From an uncultured Geobacter sp. (GTDB lineage Bacteria; Desulfobacterota; Desulfuromonadia; Geobacterales; CAIOGM01): a stretch of 47,920 nucleotides of DNA. Positions 16,919 to 26,400 of this stretch are shown in pieces. The notes under the pieces are model-generated. The model was given only the letters and a program-made list of their open reading frames with translations. It was not told where the DNA came from and did not search any database. Position numbers and translations under genes: made by a program. Numbering within the stretch: position 1 is the first letter of the stretch; the number at the start of each line of letters is the position of its first letter. Location: positions 1 to 47,920 of the forward strand of contig CAIOGM010000062.1 of NCBI GenBank assembly GCA_903857795.1, read 5' to 3'.

Positions 16919-18034
16919 ATGGCTACGACGATTCGTTTCCTGCTCCTTTTGCTTCTCATCTCCCTGCTCACCCTGCCTGCCGTCTTTGCCGATGATCTTA
17001 CCCAGCTCAGAAAACAGGCGGAAGCCGGTGACCCTGCCTCCCAGTATCTCCTGGGAGTCAGGTATGATAACGGTCAGGGGGTTCCCCAGGAGTACGGCGA
17101 GGCGCTGACCTGGTATCTCAAGTCGGCGGAACAGGGGTTCGCCGCAGCCAGAAACAATCTGGGAGTTCTCTATCAGCTCGGCCAGGGGGTGCCTGAGGAT
17201 TACAAGGCGGCTCTCACCTGGTACCGTCTGGCGGCCGAGCAGGGGTTGGCCCTGGCCCAATACAACCTCGCGCTCATGTATGCGGAGGGGGTTGGTGTCA
17301 CCAAGGACAGTGGTGAGGCGCGCAGTTGGTATCAGAAGGCCGCCGACCAGGGGAATAAAGCGGCCGCAAAGAAGCTGACAACGTTTCGCGTCCCGGAACC
17401 TGCGGTGGTTCAGGCTCCCCCTGTGGCGCCTGCTATCCCGGCCCTCCCTGCAGTCGCGGTGGCCGCACCTCCCGCCGTTGCGGTGTCGGCCCCCCCTGCC
17501 GTAGCGGTCATGTCGCCTCCTCCGGCGGCCGAAGCAGGGAGCGCCGAGGCGCAGAACAAGCTTGGGGTCATGTATCTCAACGGCCAGGGGGTTCCGACCG
17601 ATTATCAGGAGGCCCAGAAGTGGTTGCGCCTGGCGGCCGGCCAGGGATACGCCCCGGCTCAGAACGATCTGGGGGTCATCTACTTCAACGGCAAAGGGGT
17701 CACCATCGACTATGTCGAGGCGCTCAAATGGTTCAAGCCGGCGGCAGAGCAGGGGTATTCACTGGCTCAGAATAACCTGGGGGTCATGTATCAGCGGGGA
17801 CTCGGCGGCCTGGGTCAGGATAATGTCAAAGCTGTTTCCTGGTACAAGCTGGCGGTGGAGCAGGGGGTGCGCGGAGCGCAGCGGAATCTGGGGACCATGT
17901 ATTTCAACGGTCAGGGGGTAGCCAGGGATAATGCCGAATCAATCCGACTGCTCACCCTGGCGTCGGCTCAGGGTGATCCTGAGGCGAAGGAGTTGTTAAA
18001 GACAGTCGCGAGGAACATCCCGCAAGGCAGGTGA
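16919..18034 (+). CDS. Exported Sel1-repeat protein with proline/alanine linker
   Basis: 371 residues with a signal peptide (FLLLLLLISLLTLPAVFADD). There are three Sel1-like repeats at about residues 25-150 (pattern G...AQ..LG..Y..G.GV..D...A..W...AA.QG) and about four more at 210-365. A Pro/Ala/Val-rich linker (about 160-205, built from PPAVAV units) separates the two arrays. Sel1 repeats are helical solenoids that bind proteins, often in the envelope, but no partner can be named. The ribosome site GGAGG is part of a small palindrome (GGAGGAACCTCC) ending one base into the ATG. It is divergent from the efflux operon and ends at a strong terminator. Confidence 0.88.
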   Translation: MATTIRFLLLLLLISLLTLPAVFADDLTQLRKQAEAGDPASQYLLGVRYDNGQGVPQEYGEALTWYLKSAEQGFAAARNNLGVLYQLGQGVPEDYKAALTWYRLAAEQGLALAQYNLALMYAEGVGVTKDSGEARSWYQKAADQGNKAAAKKLTTFRVPEPAVVQAPPVAPAIPALPAVAVAAPPAVAVSAPPAVAVMSPPPAAEAGSAEAQNKLGVMYLNGQGVPTDYQEAQKWLRLAAGQGYAPAQNDLGVIYFNGKGVTIDYVEALKWFKPAAEQGYSLAQNNLGVMYQRGLGGLGQDNVKAVSWYKLAVEQGVRGAQRNLGTMYFNGQGVARDNAESIRLLTLASAQGDPEAKELLKTVARNIPQGR

Positions 18035-18042
18035 CCCTGTAG

Positions 18043-18062
18043 GGGCGCGGCATGCCGCGCCC
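18043..18062. repeat. 20-bp perfect palindrome
   Basis: GGGCGCGGCATGCCGCGCCC is fully self-complementary. It lies just after the Sel1 gene stop and before the terminator hairpin. It lacks a loop or T-run and is not a terminator itself. It looks like a short dispersed palindrome of the kind scattered in GC-rich genomes. Confidence 0.65.
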
Positions 18063-18090
18063 GCTCATGACGCAGGATTTGGATAAAGAG

Positions 18091-18129
18091 AAGAGGAGGG
18101 TCAACGGAACAACCGTTGACCCTCCTCTT
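18091..18129. terminator. Bidirectional intrinsic terminator between sel1 and yjbH
   Basis: A perfect 17-bp stem (AAGAGGAGGGTCAACGG and its complement) closes a 5-base loop, AACAA. Plus-strand reading continues into TTTTCTATTG. The minus-strand reading continues into TTTATCC. It separates two convergent genes and can serve both. Confidence 0.9.
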
Positions 18130-18160
18130 TTCTATTGTTCAGCAAGTGGAGATGAAAGAA

Positions 18161-20425
18161 CTACTCCGGGTGAACATACCGGATGTAGGCGTCGCGAACC
18201 CGCAGGAGATGGCTCTTGATGTATTCAGGTGTCAGCCTATCCCGGTCGTAATAGACCTGGGTAACGCTGTTTACCATGGGAGGCGTGTTGCCGATGGCGA
18301 CACTTACATAGTTGTGCCCATCGGGGCTCTTGGTGACCGATTCCTGGCGATACCGCCACTCGTCGGGACCTTTGACCTGGACGGGATACGGCTTCATCCC
18401 CTGACGCGGGGTAAGGGGAAACGAGAATTGCACCCCCCCCATCTGGTAATTCAGGTTGTCGGTAGTCCTGCAGAATTTGTAAAAGACCGACAACGCCGTA
18501 TCTCCGAAGAACCGGGTCAGGTCGGCGCGCGCCCCCCTGTCGTTCTCCCAGAAACTGCCGGCGGTGAGCGTCAAGGAGGTGTCCAGCGGCGTATAGGTGT
18601 ACCGGTAGGATCCGAGGTAAGCCGTATGATCAAAGTTCTTGTAGGTATTGTCCCTTCCGAACCCCTGCTGGAATCCCAGACGGTGCTCTCCTCCCTTGGA
18701 GTACCAGTACGCCTCGTTCAGTGTGCCATAGACATCGTGCTGAATCATCCCCGCTCCCAGAGATATCATGAAATCGGGATGGATTCTGAGGGCCTGGTTC
18801 AGCATGACGGTCTCCACCTGGGGATCATTCCGCGATGCTCGAAACGGGTAATCGTCGTCGAATCCCTTGCTCCAGACAACCGGGATAGTACCGGTTATAT
18901 TCAGGAGGGCCCCTTTCCAAAGATCGACCGTGAGTGTCGGAGCAAACGCGAGGAGATAATCGAGACTGCTTATTTCTGTCGCGAGAAATGTCGTCAATCG
19001 GGGCGCCAGCACCAGTCGGGAACGGAACCAGTTGGCAAAACTCGCCTCTTCCAGAAAAGCCACATCACGCTCCTCGGTTACCGTCGAAGAGATCTCGACC
19101 AAGTCGCCGAGGCTGTCGTTGAACGCGGCATCGCCCAGGAATGTTCTGAGCGGAGCGGACGGCATGGATAGCTGAAGCATCCGAAGCCCTTGGATCTTCA
19201 AGACAAGGCGGACCGTTTGGTAATCAGTGGCAACGGTATCGCTCACCATCCCGAGCACGACCCCAATCCCATCCAGCTGACTCTGGTTATAGCGGGCGTT
19301 TTCATATTCGACCAGGATAAGTTCATGATCCTTGGTTCCGACACGAACGTTCATGAAGCCATCGGCAACCAACCGGTCTCTCAAACCACGCAACGCGCCA
19401 TCCTTGGAGAGAGCAACGGCCACAACTCCCGCCGGGGTCACCTCTGCACCGGCCTTGACCGGAAGAGTCTCCCGACCCGTTGGGGTGGTCTCAACAGAAG
19501 CTCTGGCTACAATCTCGGCACCAGCCCTTACGGGGAGATTATCATCTTCTTTGGATGCGACTTTTTCGGAAACTTTCGTGCCGGTGGCAGGGATCGGCAA
19601 CGCTGCGGTGGTCGTGATCGCTGACAGGGGTGATTGTGACGCGGCATCTTCGGGATGAACTGTCGGAATGATACTGTGCTGTTCGGCGGTCGGCTTCCGG
19701 TGCCAGTCTCGTCCCATGGCAAATTGGAACCCGAGGGTAAAGTCGATGGTTCCGGGGTTATTGCTCACCGCAGACTTTATCATCGACTGAAGATTCACCG
19801 GATAGCCGAAGAGATCCGGGGAGATCACCCTAAGCCCGAGGTTTGTGTCCTTTGCGTCGTACTCGCCGAGCAGGTAGAGCCAATCGAACGCCTTGATCTC
19901 CCCCCCGGCAAACAGCCCCTTCAACCTGCCGGTCTGATTCGATCCGAAGCCATAGCCCAGTGAAAGACGAAACCGGCTGATCTCCTCGGTGGCCACGAGA
20001 TAGGTCGTATTGTAGTGACTCGCTTGACCACCCACATCCTGAGCGCCAACTGCCAAGGTCGGGAACCACGGCCGATCCTTAGGGGTGAACGGCGCCGTCG
20101 TCACCTTGAACTGGGCTGAAAGGTCATTGGCTCCGGCGCTATTTCCCACAGCGACGCGGCCACCGATTTCCAAAAGAGAGAACATCCCGGTGGAGAAGAA
20201 GTAGTTGTCCCCATATTGCGCTTGCGTCCCATCCTTTTGTTTCCCGTACCAGAAGGCCATGGTCCCCTCTTTCTGGACGTTGGCCGTGGGAACGTTCATT
20301 ATCCCGGTGAATCCCTGGAGAGAAGGCCCATTGGAAAAATCACCGGCAACGGCGCCGGTGACTGTCACCGTCAGCACGACGGCAATTAGCAATGTTTGTA
20401 ATCTGCGAATCCTTCGGTCAAGCAT
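18161..20425 (-). CDS. YjbH-domain outer-membrane protein (exopolysaccharide-associated)
   Basis: About 754 residues with a signal peptide (LQTLLIAVVLTVTVTGAVAG). The mature start NGPSLQGFTGIMNVPTANVQKEGTMAFWYG is the hallmark of the YjbH (DUF940) family. These are putative outer-membrane barrels encoded with polysaccharide export genes. The barrel-like first part is followed by a region with short repeats (LPVRAGAEI, LPVKAGAEV), then a second strand-rich part ending in YTPLDTSLTLTAGSFWENDRG and YYDRDRLTPEYIKSHLL. ATG 20425 is preferred: AAGAGG lies six bases upstream and the longer frame would run through a hairpin. It lies 119 bases downstream of a lipoprotein gene, with that hairpin between. 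Confidence 0.8.
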   Translation of the reverse strand: MLDRRIRRLQTLLIAVVLTVTVTGAVAGDFSNGPSLQGFTGIMNVPTANVQKEGTMAFWYGKQKDGTQAQYGDNYFFSTGMFSLLEIGGRVAVGNSAGANDLSAQFKVTTAPFTPKDRPWFPTLAVGAQDVGGQASHYNTTYLVATEEISRFRLSLGYGFGSNQTGRLKGLFAGGEIKAFDWLYLLGEYDAKDTNLGLRVISPDLFGYPVNLQSMIKSAVSNNPGTIDFTLGFQFAMGRDWHRKPTAEQHSIIPTVHPEDAASQSPLSAITTTAALPIPATGTKVSEKVASKEDDNLPVRAGAEIVARASVETTPTGRETLPVKAGAEVTPAGVVAVALSKDGALRGLRDRLVADGFMNVRVGTKDHELILVEYENARYNQSQLDGIGVVLGMVSDTVATDYQTVRLVLKIQGLRMLQLSMPSAPLRTFLGDAAFNDSLGDLVEISSTVTEERDVAFLEEASFANWFRSRLVLAPRLTTFLATEISSLDYLLAFAPTLTVDLWKGALLNITGTIPVVWSKGFDDDYPFRASRNDPQVETVMLNQALRIHPDFMISLGAGMIQHDVYGTLNEAYWYSKGGEHRLGFQQGFGRDNTYKNFDHTAYLGSYRYTYTPLDTSLTLTAGSFWENDRGARADLTRFFGDTALSVFYKFCRTTDNLNYQMGGVQFSFPLTPRQGMKPYPVQVKGPDEWRYRQESVTKSPDGHNYVSVAIGNTPPMVNSVTQVYYDRDRLTPEYIKSHLLRVRDAYIRYVHPE

Positions 20426-20451
20426 CGCAACCTCTTTCATGGCGGCTGGAT

Positions 20452-20490
20452 ACAACAAGAGAGGAAGTACAGGACTTCCTCTCTTGTTGT
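20452..20490. terminator. Long hairpin between the lipoprotein and yjbH genes
   Basis: Perfect 17-bp arms (ACAACAAGAGAGGAAGT and its complement) enclose a 5-base loop, ACAGG. On the minus strand the distal arm ends TCTTGTTGT without a clean T-run. It may be a leaky terminator or an mRNA-processing or stabilising stem that sets yjbH expression apart from the genes above. Confidence 0.6.
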
Positions 20491-20544
20491 GCATTTGGTG
20501 CTGTCAACATATCGATGTAAGTTAGTGAGGAGAATTACAGATGA

Positions 20545-22113
20545 TTAAGGACCGCCGCTCCCACCCGTGGAACCGGTGACATGACAGAATTCCCAGTCAT
20601 TTTTTATGAAATCGACTTCCCCGCTGCCTGTTAAGGATAATGGAGTCAGTGACGGATAATTGTTGCTGGGCCAGAAGAATAGTTTACTGCCTGTCACAGC
20701 CTTGACACCATTCACAGTGCCATCAGGACCAGTCACGCCGACATAGCTGCATGTAGCAAACGAGAGGGAGAGAGCCGCACCAGGGCAAGCATAGATCGGA
20801 ACGTTGGGCAGGAACTGCTTTTCTATGACACCGTTGTACGGGAAAGAACATTGGCGATAGGTGCTGAAATTATAGCTGCTCACTGATTCCGGAAGCGTCA
20901 CTGCAAGAGTAACTGTCGGACACGTCGTACCAGTATACACGCCATCACTTACTCCGACCGTATCCGCCCCGTATTTTGCCGTATAGATCATCGTCGTATT
21001 GACTGGAACATTCGCAATTGTAACTGTTGGGTCTCCCAGCGGTTTGTTCCCGCTGTAGTACGTCCCGGTACCACCGGAAGCGGTGAGGATAAGAGGCGAA
21101 AGAGCGGCAGATCCTGTAAGGGTGAGAGTCTGGGTACAATACTTCTTCCCGAGTTTAGCCCCCAGATTCCAATAGGAGAAATGGTTTGGAGTGAATTCGA
21201 CAAAGAGCCCTTTGGCATCCTGCTGGACGAGAACGTCACCGGGGATCCCGTTATAATTAGAGGCGTCCTTATCCACCTCCCAACTGCCTGATCCCGCCCT
21301 GAACGTATAGACTCGCATGACCTCGTCTTTCGCGACAGGGTTGCCGGTTTCCGGGTTTATGGTCCCCGTTGCGATGTCCATTCGAATCTTCATCGGCTGG
21401 CTGAGAGTCGTCGCTACCGTACCAACTGAATCACGCACCGTCACATCGGTAAAACCAGTGGAGATAAAAACCGAACCATCGCTCGGAGCAAGGGCCAGAG
21501 CCGTCGTCTTCAGGGGGTTGTAGTTGGCTGCGGTCATGGTGAGGTCGCCCGTCAGCACTGTAGCACCGGCGAGTACCTTCACTCCCGCATCGATGATGGC
21601 GGTGGTCACTGACCCCGTTCCGGGGGTGGAGAGCGAGATTCCAACCCCTGCCGGAGTCGGCAGGCTCACGCTTTTTTCAATGCCGCTCAGACTCGAAGAA
21701 ACGGAAGTGGAGACAAGGGCGATCTTACCGAAATCGCAGACCGCATCGCTTGGCTTGATCGTCAGGGGGAGACTATTAGCGTTGTAGCTCTTATTTCTGG
21801 CGGTGATGGTAAAGGTAATATCAGCCGCAGGATGCTGCAGCAGACCGAACGAGACGGAACCGTTGTTCGCCGAAGTAAAGGGCTGCGCAAGCGCTTTACC
21901 TTTGTCATCATAGACCGTGGCAGTGACTCCGTTCACCGTAACCGTTATATCTGCGGGAATGCCCGCCTGAGTTGCGGCATCTACCACGGCACCAGTGACA
22001 ACGACTGCCCTGTCGACCTTATAGCTTACCGTCGAACTGGACGCCCCTCCACCGCATCCGGACACGATTACCGTGAACAGCATCCCGATAATAAGTATGG
22101 TTTTGCGCATCAT
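20545..22113 (-). CDS. Large lipoprotein with Ig/carboxypeptidase-regulatory-like strands, unknown function
   Basis: About 522 residues. The signal ends in the lipobox TVIVSGC followed by a Gly/Ser linker, so it is lipid-anchored. The first 100 mature residues (VVVTGAVVDAATQAGIPADITVTVNG) look like a carboxypeptidase-regulatory or surface Ig-like fold. The rest is rich in Thr, Val and Gly strands, with cysteines concentrated near the C-terminus. No enzyme motif was found. The adjacent ATGs at 22113 and 22110 follow AGGAGC. It lies 51 bases after the PEP-CTERM gene and upstream of yjbH, and may be co-transcribed from the sigma-54 promoter. It has no C-terminal sorting signal. Confidence 0.7.
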   Translation of the reverse strand: MMRKTILIIGMLFTVIVSGCGGGASSSTVSYKVDRAVVVTGAVVDAATQAGIPADITVTVNGVTATVYDDKGKALAQPFTSANNGSVSFGLLQHPAADITFTITARNKSYNANSLPLTIKPSDAVCDFGKIALVSTSVSSSLSGIEKSVSLPTPAGVGISLSTPGTGSVTTAIIDAGVKVLAGATVLTGDLTMTAANYNPLKTTALALAPSDGSVFISTGFTDVTVRDSVGTVATTLSQPMKIRMDIATGTINPETGNPVAKDEVMRVYTFRAGSGSWEVDKDASNYNGIPGDVLVQQDAKGLFVEFTPNHFSYWNLGAKLGKKYCTQTLTLTGSAALSPLILTASGGTGTYYSGNKPLGDPTVTIANVPVNTTMIYTAKYGADTVGVSDGVYTGTTCPTVTLAVTLPESVSSYNFSTYRQCSFPYNGVIEKQFLPNVPIYACPGAALSLSFATCSYVGVTGPDGTVNGVKAVTGSKLFFWPSNNYPSLTPLSLTGSGEVDFIKNDWEFCHVTGSTGGSGGP

Positions 22114-22164
22114 CTTGCTCCTCTTGATTTTAAACAACGTGTTGTAGGTAATTAGCTAACTAGA

Positions 22165-22890
22165 TCAGGGCTTACGGCGACGTCTAAGGAACGCAAGACC
22201 ACTCAATCCGGCGCCGATGAGCACAAACGTCGAAGGCTCCGGAACCGTCGTATAACTTAGGTCCGTCAGCGTATACCATTCATTCCCGGGAATACCGGTA
22301 GTAATTGCCGAGATCTCAACTGACTTGATCTCCTTGTCGTTCGGATCCGCGATGATACCCCACCAGTCCTGGTAAACAGTACTATTTATCGTAAAAGTAG
22401 TTGTACCGTTAAGAATATCGGTGATGAGAATTTTCAACCCTGGGCCAGCTGCTTGAGGACCGAAGATAGCGGTGTTGTTAAGGTCAAAGAAGGCGCCGAA
22501 AGCAATGGCGGGCTTGTTAAAGCTGAACGTACTCTTGGCTCCATTGCTGCTGCTTGGCAGATCGAGCCAATATTGTGCGTTTATGTATCCAAGATTTGTC
22601 GTTACCGAGGAGTTCACTGTATTGAACGGCGGGGCATTGAACGGTGGGGGACTCAAAAGGTCGCGAGGATAAGGCGTCAGCACACCTCCGGGAGGGGTCA
22701 GAGGATTTGTTTGTGAAAAGTCGACGACATTCATATAGGCGACTGAGTAAGGATACTGAGCTGTTACCCAGGAATCCCATCCCCCGCTTGATGCGTCATA
22801 GACCGTGAAAGCGGGCGCTGTTCCGGCAAACAGCATCGTCATCATCGATGTAACAGCTGCAAAAGATAGCATTTTTTTAAGTAATTTCAT
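22165..22890 (-). CDS. PEP-CTERM sorting-domain protein
   Basis: 241 residues with a signal peptide (LSFAAVTSMMTMLFAGTAPAF). The C-terminal signal VPEPSTFVLIGAGLSGLAFL is followed by RRRR. This tripartite PEP motif, membrane helix and basic end is recognised by exosortase. The middle is strand-rich, aromatic and Asn-rich, with no catalytic motif. In other bacteria such proteins are processed and exported with extracellular polysaccharide. AGGAGG lies seven bases before the ATG at 22890; the longer open frame to 22959 has no such site. The upstream region has a sigma-54 promoter and a large inverted repeat. No exosortase gene lies in this window. Confidence 0.9.
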   Translation of the reverse strand: MKLLKKMLSFAAVTSMMTMLFAGTAPAFTVYDASSGGWDSWVTAQYPYSVAYMNVVDFSQTNPLTPPGGVLTPYPRDLLSPPPFNAPPFNTVNSSVTTNLGYINAQYWLDLPSSSNGAKSTFSFNKPAIAFGAFFDLNNTAIFGPQAAGPGLKILITDILNGTTTFTINSTVYQDWWGIIADPNDKEIKSVEISAITTGIPGNEWYTLTDLSYTTVPEPSTFVLIGAGLSGLAFLRRRRKP

Positions 22891-23026
22891 TACCAAGCCT
22901 CCTGTAAGTTGGTTCCAGTTTATACGATGATTTTTTATACAGTCAAAAGAATATAGCACCGCATTGAGTCGTGCCTGCTTCGGTGATACCTGAACGGATC
23001 TCGCCGAACTAGGTCTTGTTCAGTTT

Positions 23027-23042
23027 TGCAATTAGTATGCCA
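23027..23042 (-). promoter_or_regulatory. Sigma-54 (RpoN) promoter of the PEP-CTERM gene
   Basis: The minus strand reads TGGCATACTAATTGCA. It matches the TGGCAC-N5-TTGCA consensus at all but one position, with exact -24/-12 spacing. Transcription would begin near 23017, giving a leader of about 127 bases before the ATG at 22890. Confidence 0.75.
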
Positions 23043-23100
23043 TGATTTCAAAAGCGTTTTTCAGGTAGTTAGCCCCGTTTCGTCCTTACTCCGTGCATAA

Positions 23101-23143
23101 ACTGTAAAGTTTTCCGACACCTCATCACGGAAAACTTTACAGT
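23101..23143. promoter_or_regulatory. Inverted repeat at enhancer distance from the sigma-54 promoter
   Basis: Perfect 16-base arms ACTGTAAAGTTTTCCG (23101-23116) and the complement (23128-23143) enclose 11 bases. The repeat spans about -84 to -127 relative to the predicted start, where sigma-54 activators bind. Neither strand shows a T-run after it, so it is not a terminator. Confidence 0.6.
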
Positions 23144-23273
23144 CGGCGGCGCGAACCAAGACGACTCAGGTGACACTGACGATGACGAACTGTATTCACT
23201 CTGCATCAACCCTATAGCAGAAACGGATAAGAAAATAAACATTCATCTCCGCCCTGTGACCGTCCACTCCAGC
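23144..23273. other. Remaining divergent intergenic sequence, no gene seen
   Basis: Between the enhancer-like repeat and the upstream hairpin of the RCC1 gene I see no frame with a ribosome site, no RNA gene and no riboswitch signature. The whole divergent gap runs from 22891 to 23480. Confidence 0.5.
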
Positions 23274-23329
23274 AAATACGCTTTTTTTCAACCGATTTTT
23301 CCTGAAAACTGAGACGTTGAAGCGTATTT
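23274..23329. promoter_or_regulatory. Spaced 10-bp inverted repeat upstream of the RCC1 gene
   Basis: AAATACGCTT (23274-23283) and AAGCGTATTT (23320-23329) are exact inverted copies. They lie about 60 bases upstream of the -35 of the RCC1 promoter, with CAAC/GTTG near-flanks also complementary. It may be a regulator site or an upstream transcript hairpin. Confidence 0.4.
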
Positions 23330-23388
23330 TCCTTCAGAGGCAACAAAGTGATGGCGAGTGTATTACCACAAAATTTTACTCAAAAAAT

Positions 23389-23417
23389 TTGCATTCACGC
23401 TGCCAACCTTTTATAGT
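23389..23417 (+). promoter_or_regulatory. Sigma-70-type promoter of the RCC1/discoidin gene
   Basis: TTGCAT (23389-23394) and TATAGT (23412-23417) have the ideal 17-base spacing. Transcription would start near 23424, about 57 bases before the ATG. Confidence 0.6.
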
Positions 23418-23480
23418 GGCAGCAAAATCGGGCCAGTCGCACTACCAACCAAAAAAAGCTTCGAATGGAAGGGATTTATT

Positions 23481-26400
23481 ATGAAAAGCAACTCCACTTT
23501 ATCGACGATCCTGACTGCTCTCATGTTATTCATCTGTGTAATTGATGCACAAGCGACTGCCCCGCCCTACAACCAGATCGCCTCCGGTGCATCTCACATC
23601 GTCTCCTTGAAGAGCGACGGAACCGTCTGGAGCTGGGGGGCTAACTATTCGGGACAGCTTGGCAACGGAACGACAGCAGATAGTCCCTTACCGGTAAAGG
23701 TAGCGACGCTTTCGAGTGTCATAATGGTTTCTGCCGGGGGAGACCATACCGTCGCGCTGCAGAGTGACGGTACGCTCTGGGCTTGGGGGGGCAACAGCTC
23801 CGGAGAACTTGGCGATGGCTCCGTTACGAACCGTCTGATGCCTGTGAAAGTTATGACCAATGTAAAAACAATCTCAGCAGGTTTCTTCCACACCGTTGTC
23901 GTTAAAAACGATAACAGCCTCTGGGCCTGGGGGAGCAACGGTAGCGGTCAACTTGGTGTCAGCGCCGTCACCTACAGCACCCTTCCTCAGCAAGTGATCG
24001 GCGTAACCGGGGTTGTCACCGCACTGTCAGCCGGGTTGTACCATACTGTGGCGGTTGCAGGTGGCACCGTCTTTTGCTGGGGGTCAAACGGTTACGGCCA
24101 ACTGGGCAACAATACCACGAACAACAGCAGCGCTCCGGTCATGGTCCCGGGTCTTACAGGGGTTACGGCGGTAGCAGCCGGCTCCTATCACACGGTGGCG
24201 ATGACTGATACTGGCGCTCTCTGGGAATGGGGATCAAATACACGTGGACAACTTGGAGTCGATACGATAACCAACTACAGCACCATCCCCATCCAGCCTA
24301 AAGGAGTAGGATCGGTAAAGGCACTTGCCGCAGGATTTAACCACACTGTAGCCGTGACAGCCGACGGGGCGGTCTGGAGCTGGGGCGCCAACAGCTACGG
24401 TCAGCTCGGTAACGGCACTAAGCATGACAGCAACAGCCCCACTACTCCAGCGGGGCTTTCAATGATCACACTGATCGCCGCCGGGGGCAATCATACATTG
24501 GCGTTGAAAGATGACGGCACGCTTTGGGGGTGCGGTAATAACGACTATGGCCAGGTGGGGAATGGAATAGTGTCATTCAGCACACTCCCTCTGCCGGTGG
24601 CTGGGTTCACGTTAGCCACTGCGCTCGCCGGCGGAGGGAGGCATACCGTGGCCATCGCTGACGGTGGTTTTATCTGGAACTGGGGAGACAACGTGTACGG
24701 TCAGTTGGGCAGCGGTGACTACGCAGACAGACCCGCACCGGTCCGGATAACCTCACTCCTCGGGGCAGAGCACGTAGCTGCCGGAGAAAACCATTCCGTC
24801 GCCGTTGTCACCGGTGGCCAAGTCTGGAGTTGGGGGGACAACTCCCATGGCCAATTGGGTAACGGCACCACAACCACAAGCCCTATCCCGGTTTTGGTCA
24901 ATGGCCTGACCGGGATTACGGCAATAGCCGCCGGCAATTCTCATACCGTCGCCCTGAAAAGCGACCGCACGGTCTGGGCCTGGGGCGATAACTATTACGG
25001 TCAGCTCGGTAACGGGACTCAAGGGGTCAGCGCCGCGCCGGTGCAGTCGGCCATTACCGATGTCGTGGCCATTGCCGCCTCAGATTACAGGACAGTCGCC
25101 TTGAAGAGTAACGGCACTGTCTGGTACTGGGGGAAAAAAGACAATAATGTGAACAGCGGCGACCTGAGCCCTGTGCAAAGTCCCCTTACAGGGATCACGG
25201 CAATTGCCGCCGGGTTTTACCACACCCTTGCATTGAGGGGTGTGGACGGCACCGTCTGGGCATGGGGGCCGAACTATTACGGTGAGCTTGGCGATGGAAC
25301 CATCATTGCAAAAACGACCCCCGTTCAGGTGAGCGGGCTGACCGCCATAACGGCGATAGCTGCTGGAAACGGGCACAGTCTTGCGGTAAAAACCGGCGGG
25401 ACGCTCTGGTCCTGGGGGGATAACGTTTCAGGAGAACTGGGTGACGGGACGTCCATAAACAGACTGAAACCCGTACAGTTGAGCGGAGTAACCGGAATGG
25501 CCACGGTTGCCGCCGGCAATTTCCACTCCTTAGCCTTGAGCGGCTCCGGACAGGTTACGGCCTGGGGTTGGAACGCCTTTGGTCAACTCAACGGCGCCAC
25601 GACGAGCCTCCCGCAACAGGCGCTGCTCAATCTCACGAACACGACGTCTCCGTCCGTCGTCCTGGTGGCCCCGGCCTCAGGTGCGACCTACACTCCTCCC
25701 GCAACCATCACCTTAAAGGCAAACACGGCATCCCCATCGGCTACGATCACCAAGGTGGAGTTCTATAACGGTGCAACCCTGCTCGGCAGCGACACGACCT
25801 CTCCCTACAGCTACTCATGGACCACTGTCTCTGCGGGGATTTACTCCCTGACGGCAAAGGCCTATGACAGCACGGGCGCCGTCACCACCTCGGAAACATC
25901 CACAGTTACTGTCGCTTCCCTGACCTTCTACATTACCACCACTGCCGGGGCACACGGAAGCATCACTCCCACAGCCACTGTCAACTACGGCGCCAGCAGC
26001 AGTGTGACCGTCACACCCGACAGCGGTTATCACATTGCGTCGCTGCTGGTGGACGGTGTCAGCCAAAGCATCACCAATCCGAAGAGTTTCAGCACGACCT
26101 TCAGCAGTGTCGTCGCCGACCACACGGTAAGCGCCACCTTTGCCGCCGATATCTTCACCATCACGACCGTAGCAGGTACCTACGGCAGTATCACCCCGAC
26201 TACAGTGGTGAGCTACGGTACCGGTGTCACTATTATAGTCACTCCCAACAGCGGCTATCATATCGCCACAATATTCGTTGATGGAGTCAGCCAGACCATC
26301 CCCGATCCGATGAGTTTCAGCGTAACCTTCAGCCCCGTCATCACCGGCCACACGGTGAACGCCACCTTTGCCAATGCGCCCCCCACCGTTACCCTGACCA

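Noticed and set aside
18043-18062. 20-bp palindrome as the sel1 terminator
   Set aside because: There is no loop and no T-run; the hairpin at 18091-18129 is the clear terminator.
22960-22985. Second sigma-54-like site (AGGCAC...TGC on the minus strand)
   Set aside because: The GG-to-GC spacing is one base too long and the -12 element is incomplete. The site at 23027-23042 fits exactly.
23101-23143. 16-base inverted repeat as a terminator
   Set aside because: No T-run follows on either strand, both flanking genes start away from it, and its position fits an activator site better.
23350-23370. Possible sigma-54 promoter for the RCC1 gene (TGGCGAGTGTATTAC)
   Set aside because: The essential G of the -12 GC is missing, and a well-spaced sigma-70 type promoter lies closer to the start.
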